Below are positions 26,501 to 37,900 of a stretch of DNA of 64,000 nucleotides, one piece after another. The stretch covers positions 581,833 through 645,832 of the forward strand of contig VZTG01000247.1 of NCBI GenBank assembly GCA_013397845.1, written 5' to 3'. How positions within the stretch are numbered: position 1 is the first letter of the stretch; each line of letters starts with the position of its first letter. The DNA comes from Melanocharis versteri (Eukaryota; Chordata; Aves; Passeriformes; Melanocharitidae). The notes under the pieces are model-generated. The model made no database searches and was not told the origin of the DNA. It saw only the letters and a program-made list of their open reading frames with translations. Made by a program: the position numbers and the translations under genes.

Positions 26501-28599
26501 AACATGAGCATGATTTAGCATTTGTCTGTTTGCATGGTTTGCAATTTTTTTTCCCCATTTAGCTTTGATAGCAGAGATTGACAGATGTTCTTTTAAATTC
26601 ATCGTTCTAACAGAGCATTTTGAGTCTGGTTAAGACAGAGTTTCTTATAGTTTTTGTTCTTTCTGTAGGTTCACCAGCAATACCCAGAACACCGTGGGAC
26701 TGTCTCATTACCCAAATGTTTTATTGGATGATGAAAATGCAAGTAAGGGAAATGTCCTTATACAATCTTCTGGGATTGACTTCCTGGTGGGAATTATATC
26801 CATTGTATTAAAAAAGAATCTTTGCAGCCAGAGGTTGTCGCATCAACTCATTTCATGAAGTATGTCTGCTGGTACTCTGTATAGGTACTTCTTTCTTTGA
26901 TTTGAACTTCAGTAAATGTGTCCACTGGATTTTCTGTGATCTAAGTGCAAAGAGGGTCCAGCTGTGGTGGTTAACACGATCAAAAATTATCAAATTATGT
27001 TGGGAAGAACTTCATCTTCAGTAAAAATAGTAGCTGTGGTCCATAGTTTTCCAAGGGAGGCTTGTTTGGAGGGGCTTGCCTGAGAAGGAAGACAAAGCAG
27101 GATAATGGCAAAGCATCACTTACGAACATCACCTGTAAGCACACATTGCATGTGTGGCTGGTACATTTTAAAGATTCCCTCATTTCAGTGCATTGGTCTT
27201 ATGAAGTGATTACAGAAAGAGAGAAATAGAGGAAAGCAATTTTCAAAGCCAGCAGAGGCTTAAATGTAAAACAACAGAGAAATAATGATATATGATATTG
27301 TCTCTGACCGGATAAAGAGTTTTCTTCCATCCCTCAAGGCAGAACTGTAAATACAAGAATAGTCAGTTCCCTACATCTCTAAAGATTACCCAGCACACGG
27401 GGATAATCTGATTATTAAAAAAACCTGACCACACCTCTCATATAGCATAAGAGAACTCTGTATCTTCACCTCCTGGTGATGCTGGACTGTCCCCTTGGAT
27501 TTCCTAGCATGGTCCATTTGTGGCTAGTAACTTCCTTAGGGATTCAGCAATTATCCTAACCCAGAAAAATCACCATTTCCAACAAACACAGTTTCAAATT
27601 TGCCCTCCCATCTTGTTTGAAATCTGTGCATATAACTCTGCTCTGCTACTGAGTTGGCTTTCTTTTTATCCATTAGTCATCCACCCTTTCCAAAATTAAA
27701 ACTTTCTCTGAAAAGAAGCACTCCAATATCAGGTACTCTCACTCCATGCGCACCTACAAGTGTGTACGTGTAAAATTCAGAAACACACTACAGCAAGTAG
27801 CAAACTATAGTTAGGGAAAAATATTTTTTTGAAAGAAGCCAAGCTTGATAAAAGGAGTGCACACTGTCGTGCCTGAAAGTATGGTATTAATAATTAAGCC
27901 ATGCAATCATTACCTCAGGATATTATTTCTTAAATATCTCTTGCAATGGCAATACAATTACATATGAATTATATCAATTTTCTACCAACAAAAAAAAAAT
28001 CCACAGAAATAGGAATTGAATTACACTGTCCAATTTGCTGTAAAGTTCATTGTACGTGAAGAAATTAATCAAAGCTACCACCACCCATTTTTATGGGAAC
28101 ATAAAATGATGTGAACTTCCATTTTTAATAAAGATGCATAGCTCTTTTATGAAGACTGACTAATAACACTGTAATGAACTGAAATGTTACTGATACATTA
28201 AGAATGAAAATTTTGAGGGATATGTTTACTGAGTCTCCCATTTCAAGCCAAGCAATACTTCCATTTGAATCTATCTATTGAGAAAGGAAAAATCCAAACA
28301 ATAAAGTTGATGTGGACTCTGTGTAAATTCTTCTCCCACATATATAAATGGCCAGCAACATTCTTTCTATCTGGCTACTTCCACCTAAATGGTCCCTCAG
28401 ACAGACATGGGCTGTATTCTCCAGCAATCTGAGATTTTGAAATGTTGTCCAGACATCTCTGTGTTGCCACAAATGCCCATGAGTGGGTATTTCAAACCTA
28501 ATTCAAAGGGCTACAAGACAATGAAGGAATTTTCTTAGGCCCTGAATTCAAGAGGATTGTGAGCAGTGACATGCCTATACATTTTCTGTGCAGTATAAA
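20510..28599. other. Intergenic sequence without recognised genes
   Basis: About 8 kb with no recognisable exon, RNA gene or clear repeat. At about 23,070-23,120 a stretch containing CCACTGAAGCTGATGGGAAG resembles an old amniote dispersed repeat with a near-palindromic core around TGAAGTCAATGGGA. This is too diverged to name. Confidence 0.4.
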
Positions 28600-28745
28600 G
28601 GCTTTTAATCAGGGAGGCTGTCTCTCCTTCCCACGGAAGAATGCTAATTAATTAAAGTAATATGATATTAATTGAATAATCAGTAAGCTAATTTATTTTG
28701 ACTGTGCTCATGTAGCTTTTGCTCTTAGGTTTTTGGGGTTTTTTT
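28600..28745. promoter_or_regulatory. Homeodomain-site cluster, candidate enhancer
   Basis: Within 60 bases there are GCTAATTAATTAAAG (28,643-28,657), GATATTAATTGAATAAT and GCTAATTTA. Dense TAATTA cores in otherwise complex sequence suit a developmental enhancer such as would serve TSHZ1. This is texture-based inference. Confidence 0.25.
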
Positions 28746-28958
28746 TAAACAGTCTAAGAAATTACACAATTGTCTGGAATATTTGCTGAAACAGTGTTTA
28801 AGCATGCAGTGGAAAGCAAGTGGGAATATTTCAATCACAGCAGAGGGTTCTCAGAGTGCTGTTTATCTGGCCTGAAAGTAAGTACTGCTCCTTTTCTTTT
28901 GGACAACGAAACTGAAACAGAGGCAAAATCTGGGGTAAGCAAATTTTTGTGGGTTGTG

Positions 28959-29004
28959 TTTTTTTTTTTTTTTTTTTTTTGTTCGTTTTGTTTTGTTTTT
29001 TTTC
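28959..29004. repeat. Poly(T) run followed by (GTTTT)n
   Basis: About 22 T bases, then GTTCGTTTTGTTTTG and eight more T. It is a simple repeat, or the reversed poly(A) tail of a retrocopy whose body is not recognisable. Confidence 0.9.
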
Positions 29005-31330
29005 CCTTCTGAACAGTCATTCAGCCAGTTAACTTTGTTCACCAGGTGTTTTTTCATTTCTCACAAATGACTGTCTAAATTAGAAACTGTCAGAAGTTTT
29101 CTTAGTTGCTAGAATTCATCTGGAGGAAATCTTCAAAGCCTTTTATCATGGGTGGTCCTTTGCTTTGACTCTTCTTAACCCTTGTTCTAGTTAACATTTT
29201 TTTTAAAAACAGCTATGGGCAATGTTTCATAACTGTGAGAGGTAAAAAGCTAATGAATAATAGAATTGTTAGTAATAGATAAAGGTGGACTTCTTGATTA
29301 TATTTACTAAATTAACTTAATCATTAGCATTTTATGTGATACTCAGAGACATCATATGATGAGTCAGGGAATTGACTTGTTTACTTGTCTTTCTCAGCTC
29401 TGTGAATCTGAACATCAATCAAATGCTAGAAATTTGTTTAGCTAGAACGGTGATTACTCACTTTATGCACTCTCTTGGACCACTGCTGCAGAGGAATAGT
29501 ATTTCAGGAGTATCATCTACTCCTCTCTTGCCCCAACCTCCAACTGTCTCATTCTAAAAATGTCCTTTCTGTGGATCCTAAGAGGGACCACATGCCTCAT
29601 CTTAAGACCACTAAACTACAGAGATGGCAGCAAGAGAGAAATACAAGATTCCAGCTGGATAATCACCAAGCAGTCTGATTCACTTAGTCTAATGTTCCCA
29701 GTCAGATCCTGGCAATGAAATAAGCATGTAGGAGGTTGCAAACAGATTAGTTTTAATTAAAATAATAAAAAGATCCAAGCCATGGACCTCAGATTTGAGC
29801 TTCTTTTATTTTTTACATGAGAAAGGGTATCTGATCAAATCTTATTCTTAACCTGTCCCTCAGGTTTTTAGGCTGATTTGAATTCAAAGCCACGTGGATC
29901 TGTTTGGCTGTTTCTAAAAAACTGCTTTGCAAATTGACCGTCATTTTGTCAATCCATATCCATAGTTCATCTTCAGAAGTTCTCAGCTCTGGATTTGTTC
30001 TAGGGTTTAATAATGTTGTACCAGCCTACCTCTGGGACAACATTCATCTTGGTCCTCATTGCTACATTATTGTCATTATCACTTAGTCAGTTTTAAAGGT
30101 CCAGACTTAAGTCAGTGTTCCACCATCTCAGGTCCTGGACATTTTGGGATACCGCAACAACAAAAGGTCCTTTTTTCACGTCAGGGAGCAATAGATGCTG
30201 TAGATAATGTTGACAAAATTTGAGGCCAGCAATAAGGAGACAATTATTTATTGTTATTATTATAATTATAATTTTGGGGTCTCCTGAATCAGGATTAAGG
30301 CTCTGCAGGTGCTGAACAGCATTTCTGTACAGAACCTCAGTGGCAGCTGGCACCAGCTGGAATCCCATTTCCTGCTCACCAGAGCTTCAAAGTATGTCAT
30401 TACACATAGAGAAAAGAGGGAGAAATGTTGTTTGTCTTCTAATTTCTCTTAAAGTCTTCTGTATTTGTCTACAATGCGCCATTGACAAAAATACTACTGA
30501 TTTAAATAAAAAACAAGCAAATGAAATCCAACAGACTAAAATCATGCCTACATGTGCATAGAAGCATTTATCAGATTCACCGATATCTATTAAAAGGTCT
30601 TTTTTTCTTTCTGCTGAGCTGGGAGTGAAATATTTTTAAATGCTTGTTTTGTAAACAGAAAATCCATGATTTAAATTAATGATTTATTCCTTTAAAGCCA
30701 GTGTGGAATCTATCACTGGTAAGATAAGATGCACATTGTCTTCTATCTGCATATAGCCATGTAACTGTGCAATATCTGGCAGTGAATATGAAAAAAAAAT
30801 CAATTTTGCCTGGTTTCAAGCATATCTCCTGAGTCTGAGGTATGTCTCACTTGTTTTTCAAATACCGCTACACGTAATTTGAGCTTTGTGTTCAGAGAAA
30901 GAACTTGTCTCTGTGTGGGTGCACACATCTGTATTACCTGATTGTCATTAATTTTTACCTGTTTTAAACAGAAAGATTTCAGTTCTCCTCCAGCATTTTT
31001 TCCCCCTGGAGGAAATGATCATTAAGAGACTCCCTGATTCAAAGCTCAAGGAAGTCAATGTACACTGTCAAACCATGAAGAAGTGTTGATCACACTCCAA
31101 GGCCCAGATCCTTAACGCCTTTTAAGGTCCAGCTTTCTCCAAAGATTTGTGAAGACCTAAAAGTCTGGATATTACCAGAGGAGTCCTCAGTTCTGTATTT
31201 ATGATGAATATTAAGCTTTCAGAGAACCTGCCAAGAGTCACCACCAGATGCTGGTGGGATTGGCCTGTATCAATCATGTATCTTGTAAATTTGTATTTTC
31301 TATGCTCCTGAAAAATTGCAAGTTAGAAGA
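29005..31330. other. Intergenic sequence without recognised genes
   Basis: Short AT-rich low-complexity stretches only, such as the TTATTATTATAATTATAATT region near 30,240-30,275. No gene is seen. Confidence 0.45.
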
Positions 31331-33000
31331 TCATAGAACAGCTCAGGTTGGGAGGCACTTCTGGAGATCATGTATTCCAATGCCCTGCTCGATCAGGGTC
31401 AGCTACTCAGGGTCATGTCCACTTGAGTTTTGAATGTCCCCAGGGATGCAGACCCAACAACTTCTGTTGGCAACCTGTGCTGGTGTTTGATCGCTCTCAC
31501 AGGAAAAAAAAGAGGTTTTTCTTATGTGTAGGTGGAATTTCCTAATATGTGTTTCAGTTTGTCCCATTGCCTCTTGTCCCATTACTGGACACCACTGAGA
31601 AGAACCCAGCTCTGTCTGCTTTAATCTCAGTATTGGACATTTATATACATTGATAAGATTCCCCCTGAGCCTCCTCTTCTCTGGGCTGAACAAGACTGCC
31701 TCTCTCAGCCTCTACTCACCTGCCAAATGCTTTGAGCCCTTAATTTACCTTAGTGACCCTTCACTGCACCTAAACTCCTGTGTGTCCATGTCTCTCTTGC
31801 ACTGGGGAGCCCAGGACTGGGCACAGCACTCCAGATGATGTCTCCTCACTGGGGCTCAATAGAGGGGAAAGATCATCCCCTTTCCACCTGCTGACTGAGC
31901 TCTTCTTGATGCATCCCAAGACGCTTTTGGCCTTCTCTGCTGCAAGGCTGCATTGCTGGCTCGTAGTCAATTTGTTCAGCAGGGTCCCCTGGCTCTTCTC
32001 TGCCGAGCTGCTTTCTAGGTGGCCAGTCCTCAAGGTGCACTAGTGCACAGGGTGACTGCTTTTCCCTTGGTTGAACTTCAGGGGTTTCCCATTGGCTTAT
32101 TTCTACAGCCTGTCAAGGACAGCCCTGAATGGCAGCACAACCATCCAGTCTGCCAGCCATTCCTCCCAGTTTTGTGCCATCTGTGAATTTGGGGAACTTG
32201 TTGTCAGAGCCGTCAATGAGAGGGTTACACGGTGCTGGTCCCAGTACCAGCGCTGGAGCTGGCTAGTGACTAGTGACTGACTTCAAGCTGCTGATCACAT
32301 CTCTTTTGAGCCCAGCGCTTCAGCCAGCTTTCAGATCTCTTCACTGTCTCATGTATTTAACCCATACATCACCAGGTTGTCGGTGAGGATGTTAAAAAGA
32401 GACAATGTCAAAAGTCTTACTAAGATAAACCACATCCATGGCTCTCCCCTCACCCACAAAGCTTTCCATCTCATCATGGAAGGCTATCAGGTTGGTCAGA
32501 CACAATTTCCCCTTGATAAATCTGTGCTGACTGCAGCTGATCACCTATCTTTCAAGTGTCTGGAAACAGTTTCCAGGATTAGCTGCTCTATCATCTTTCC
32601 AGGGATCAAGGTAAGGCTGGCCTGCCTGTAGTTGCTTGGATTCTTCTTGCCCTTCTTGAGGACAGGAGTGACATTTGCTCTCTTCCAGTGCTCAGGAATC
32701 CCCCCTTTATCACCATGACCCTTCCGAGATAAGTAAGAGCAGCCTCACAAAGACATCAGACAACTCTTTGGTGCATCCCATAAGGGCCCATGGAGTTGTG
32801 TCTGACCAGTTTCTTTGTAGTTCCCTAAACTACACCAAGTAGTTCCTAAACTACACTAAACTTCCTTGTTCCAGACCTTCCAAGTTAAAAAAAACCTGAG
32901 GTGAAGAAGACATTGATTACCTTGGCCCTTTCGGTGTCCTTTCTTATACGGGCCCCATCCCATTTGGCAGCACGTCCCCATTTTCCCCAGTATTTCCCTA
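31331..33000 (-). mobile_element. CR1 LINE fragment, reverse transcriptase region to 3' end
   Basis: The plus strand shows the reverse complement of a CR1 element. At 31,331 the reversed 3' end begins (TCATAGAACAGCTCAGGTTGGGAGG). The minus-strand translation then contains the CR1 reverse transcriptase C-terminus in pieces: EKRRLRGNLINVYK (near 31,680), a TSQQC...AAEKAK...VLGCIKKS segment (near 31,930), and further back a diverged stretch corresponding to the catalytic domain (IPGKMIEQLILE near 32,580). Frameshifts and stops are frequent, so it is a dead, 5'-truncated copy of about 1.65 kb. The inner boundary near 33,000 is approximate. A 22-bp imperfect tandem duplication lies at about 32,818-32,862. 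Confidence 0.93.
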
Positions 33001-35750
33001 GCAGCTGGTGTGCCCTGTGCTACAGCAAAGCATGGCCCAGCGTGCCAGGGCACAGTACTTATTCCAGCTACCTACGAACACTACTTATGGAAATAAACAG
33101 GACACGACAGAAGCCAGGGCTGGGCTCTGTGCTACCTTCTGCACCTCGGGATTTCAAGCAGCGTGTGCAGAAGTGCACCGAGAGTTGCAGAGGCTGACTT
33201 TGAAAGTCCAGCTGCGAATTTAAAGTGATATGAGCTCCAGCTTAATGAAACTGTATTTTCTCCTCTATGACAGATACTTTACCTTTCCCTTTGTCTGGCC
33301 TGTTGCTGGCCCTAAACTCAGCTTGCTCCAACGGGATGTATCCTCAGCCAGTCAGTCATTCCCTCAGGCAGGGTGAGCTTCTGTTGCTCCATTTTTGGCA
33401 AAACCCGCAGCACAGATTTCTAAATGTCTTGTATTTATTTTATTGCATTTTTTTGTGCCTGTGCACAAAACCTTATGTTTGGTGAGTAAACAGTGGGTAA
33501 ACATTTTTCATAGCGACTTTTTATTTTTTAATAAACAAAGTAATTTTCTCAAATAGTTCCTTTCTTACTCTGCTTCATAATATTCAGAGGAAATAGATGG
33601 TCTGTTTCAACATCAGGGAACTGGAGGGATAAGAATAGAGACAGCAGTGTGGAAGCAATGGGTCCCTCTTCTGCCCATATGGTTCAGGTTTGCATTTTGG
33701 CTGGCACGATAATGTGATTGCTGGCAGATCGAATGTTTAGTCTCCAGAGCAAATAGCAGCCAATGAGTTGGGGTGTAATGTACATGTGGAGATGTTCATA
33801 ATATTCCACACAGGCTGAACCTACAGCAGGAGCGAATTCAGCTGCAGTGAAAACAGAGATGCTGCATGAATCCTTCTGTCAGCACAGCAATGGCATTTCC
33901 AGGCTTTTGCGTTTGGGAAGAGGAGGAATGTGCCTCTAGGGATGGAAAACGCCACCAGTCTCGGATTCTCTTGTGGCAGGAATTTCTGACTTGCCACATA
34001 GAAGGTGATGTATTCTGATGAGCCTGAAAGTTGCATTTCATCACTGCTTTATCACCCGATGAATCATTACAGCAGATGAATGTTAATTGTAGCTAAACAA
34101 ATGGGCATGTCCTCTCTACCCCCAGACAGCTGCTACTGCTGTAAGACATTAGGCAGAGGGTGCAAAGTGCTTCTGGATGGAAGGGAAGTGCTACCCGTGC
34201 CTCTGGAGCTACATATCTACAGTGTAATGAAATGCCAGGTGTGGAAGAGTGTTTGGATAGGAGCAATTTCCATTTGCTCTGTGGTTTGCATTGCTCTGGG
34301 GACACGCACAGTGCAAAGTTTCCTTAAGTGGTTGTTTGCTCACAGGCAGGAAGGTCTGCATGGGAACAGAGTTGCCTTAATCATACACCATTGCACTGGT
34401 GTCCCTGGGGTTGAGGGGGTACCTGGCACTGCTGGATAAGGTGCCACTGGAATGATGTGAGAGGCTGCTGAACCCGGGCACCAGGCAGAGGGATGCTGGC
34501 AACAGTCCTTAGTTGAAGGGTTCGTTGTCCCTGGAAAACAAACTGATATGGCAGTTTGGGGTGTTTTCTTCTGGCAGCTGCCCCTCTTGCCTGACCTAGT
34601 GACAAATATTCTGCACCAAAGCCACTGAGGCCTGAGCTTATTACTAATGACTTGAATTCTCCTTCTGCTATTGTAGGAACCAAAGCAAAGTATTGGGGTG
34701 CCCCATTTCAACCACTTTCAGTTTCTCCTCAACAGGAGACACCTGGTAGGCAGTGACTTGCAAAAATGGCATTTCCATGCCATTGCTGATCCTGTGTCAT
34801 AAGACTACCTGTTTTGAGGAATGCGGTTGCATGGCAAGAGAGGGAGGTAATCAAACAACTAGATGGGGAGCTAAGATCTCAGACCTGTTCTTCCTGCAGG
34901 ACATTTTAATATCTGTGAGATTGCATGGCTGCAACAGGAGACAAGTCAGAAAAGAAAATAAAAGAAAGCACGAAAAGCTAGGGGCAGTTGTGGGTAAAAT
35001 TTAGCCACCTGAAAGTAAGACACAAACATTTTGGTGTGCGAGAGGAAGCCTCTGTAGCTGGCTTTAAAATATAAAATCTAAGCACTCATTCTGTCGGGTG
35101 GAAAGAGAGCTCTGCCCCTGACAGGGGCACCTTGCCATCAATGCAATTCCAATGGCAGCAAACACGTAACACACGGTTTTTCATTCTCAGTATGTGGGGC
35201 TGTCTCCACAGGATTCCCCACCTGGAACTGTTTCCTGGAGACTCTGGTTGTGCCATGGGGAGCTGCTCACTGCCTTGGAGGCTTCCTTCCTCCGGCTTGG
35301 CTTGTCTGGCAGGTATCTCCTCGGCTCAGCTGCTGATGGCAAGTGAGAGGAGGGGAGTGAGGAGATCCTCACAGACAGTTCAAACGCAGACTAAGAGGCA
35401 TGTGTTGAAATGTCGTCAAAGTAGCAGGAATTCATTTTATTGAGGAATACATATAATAAAGATAGAACAAAGGGACTGAAATGGTGAACAGATGGGCGGG
35501 TGTTCTTCGGTGGCTCAGGAGCTGTGTGAACATGCTGGTTTATGCCCTCCCCCTCTTTCTGGCTTTTTTTTTTCCTTGGTTTGGTTTGCTTTAGTTTTGA
35601 TGCGTCAGGGTAGGATGTGAGATGATATGCCAGTATATGTCAGAAACTTGGGGAAAATAAACCCCCTTTTTCTAACATCAAACTACTGCTATCAATAGGA
35701 ACAGCAACTGTTCAAAATTTGTTTCAGAGCTGCCAAGAAGTGAACATTCA
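33001..35750. other. Intergenic sequence without recognised genes
   Basis: No supported exon or named repeat. The first few hundred bases may still belong to the old CR1 copy. Confidence 0.4.
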
Positions 35751-35751
35751 T

Positions 35752-35790
35752 GGGAGAGAGAGAAAGAGAGAGAGAGAAGGGAAAAAAATA
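35752..35790. repeat. (GA)n tract
   Basis: About 39 purine bases: GGGAGAGAGAGAAAGAGAG, AGAGAGAAGGG and A-run. Confidence 0.9.
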
Positions 35791-37639
35791 TTTTTCCCTG
35801 CTGTTTGCAAGGTGGACACAAATGCAAGCGGTAGGAGGCTGACAACTTGACACATGTCTAATAAATCTAAAGCATGGAAAAAAAGTCAACAATTCACTGT
35901 ACAAGAAAGCATTGCTGGGATAAAAAAGTACAATCCAACAAACCTCTCACTTAAAAATATGTTTATTCCCAAATCGGTGAGGAACGTATATATTAGAGCC
36001 TCAATTTCTCTTCTCCTCCCCTCCGGATGTTCCTTTTTCTGAATTTCTTTTTTTAAACCAGGGGCACATTAAATCCTGCGCTGTGGAAGCTGAGGTTTGC
36101 TGCATTATAAATGAACAAGGTGCAAAAGCCGAGTCCAGCGAGCAGATGTTGGGAGCTCAGCGTGCTGGTGACAAAGGGCTAGAGTGCAAGAAGCTTCCAT
36201 CGCACGTCTGTTCTTCAGCACAGAGCAGGCAAGGTTTTAATTTGACAAGTTGGTTGGATGCAGGGAATTCACAGATCTCCGTGAAAGCCAAACAGATTTG
36301 GCCACCTACTGCATGGCCACATTCAGCTGAAAGGGTAGCAGTTGTGGAAATGTCTCCTGCTCCAGCCGCCAGACACCACGCATACCACAGGGAGCCTCGA
36401 GGAGGCTTGTTTACCACAGGCGGCAAATTCCTTTAAAAGGGAAGAAGGGGAGAAAAAAGAAGTGGGATAGAAAAAAAAAATCATGCTTCTGTTATCAAAA
36501 TAATTAAGCATTTTTACTCCAGGTTGCTGGTTGTTTATTTTTTAAAGCTCTTCATCCTCTTGTTTTTTAATAGTTGGTATGTTATGAAATTCAAGAATGA
36601 AAATGAATGCCAAAACTAATGGAAATTTTCCTACAAGCCTCATGTAAACAGAAACATCAGCATTAAAGTTATGAATCTTAATTTGTGCCACTGAGCTAAA
36701 ATTTGTATCTTACGGCATTAAAGGAATATAGACATACAGCACTGTGTAGTGTCTATGTGCAATAGAGAAAACTGACATGGTCTCTCCAATTTATGGGGAA
36801 ATTGACATAATTTTGCAAAAAAAAAAAAGAGAAAAGAAAAACCACTTGTGAACTGGATTTTGCATAATGGGATTAATTTGGTTGACTGTCACATCAACTG
36901 TGCTGCAGAATGCAAGTTAATCACAACATTGGTCTGATTTAAAAGAAGAACGAAAGAAAAGGAAAAGGAAAAAAAAAGAAAGGTATTTTCTTCCTCTCCT
37001 CAATTATTGTTTCATTTTAAGATGTCCTTTTTCCTTTCTTTCTTTTCTGTGGTAGCTCTGGCAAACCAGGCTCGTATATATTGCAATGGCCACCTCAATA
37101 GTCTTTTCTTCCCTCCCCCATGTAGTCTTCACAGTAAAGCAGGGGAAAAAAAAGTCAACAGCTTTTACAATCCGTGTAAAACTGGTTCCATGGCATGGCA
37201 CAACTGTATGCATTTGATCAACACTTAGGCTGATCAACAGAGCCAAAACAACTTTAAATATTTTGTCATACGGACCTCACTTACTGTTTTTTCTTCCACT
37301 TACCACCCTCCCTGCAAAAGCCACACTCAGCACTGAGGTCTTCACTGAACCAGCCCCACCAAACCCTTTTCCTGCCTCCATCCCTGCTTGTGGCAGTAGC
37401 AGCCCTGCTCCTCTGCGTAAGTTCAGAGAGAAAAGCAAGCATATGTTGGTTATTTTGTGGCTAATTTCTGCCCGTCTTTACAGAGGTATGGGATGAAGGA
37501 ATTAAATCAACCTTCTTACAGGCTCTCACATTGTATTCTTGGCAAAGGTACTGAAAACAGAGACAGCACATGTACATGACACATCACTTAAGTCCTCTGG
37601 TTTCTATGGTTGCAGTAGGTTTTGCTTTCAGAGGGCATC
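35791..37639. other. Intergenic; possible conserved block at about 36,480-36,930
   Basis: No gene. The AT-rich stretch 36,480-36,930 has complex sequence with TAAT and AATTAAG cores (near 36,500 and 36,918) interrupted by an A-run near 36,819. It could be regulatory but nothing decisive is visible. Confidence 0.3.
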
Positions 37640-37900
37640 CTGGGAAGGAGATAATGCCGTGCAGCGCTTTGGGCACGGTGTGGTTGAAGAATTAGCTCTG
37701 GGAATTGATCGTACCGTGATAGCAGTGACAGAGAACAAGGAATCGGGGCTGCTGGGATGTCAGAGCAACTTGCGCTTCCAGGGGACGGTGTCGTGTCAGC
37801 GATTCCTGAAGGCCCTCGCGCCACACTGCAGCCGGTGACTGCTCCTTCATCCCTGCCTCCCTCGCAACCAGCACGCTCTTCTAGCCAGTGCGGCGCGCTG
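37640..37900. promoter_or_regulatory. Isolated CpG-rich patch
   Basis: About 18 CpGs occur in 260 bases by eye, including TCGCGCC near 37,819 and GCGGCGCGC near 37,890, in a region that is otherwise CpG-poor. An AT-rich block with TAATTGG and CTAATTAAATTG follows at 37,910-38,010. It may be an orphan CpG island or an enhancer. No exon is recognised on either strand. Confidence 0.35.
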
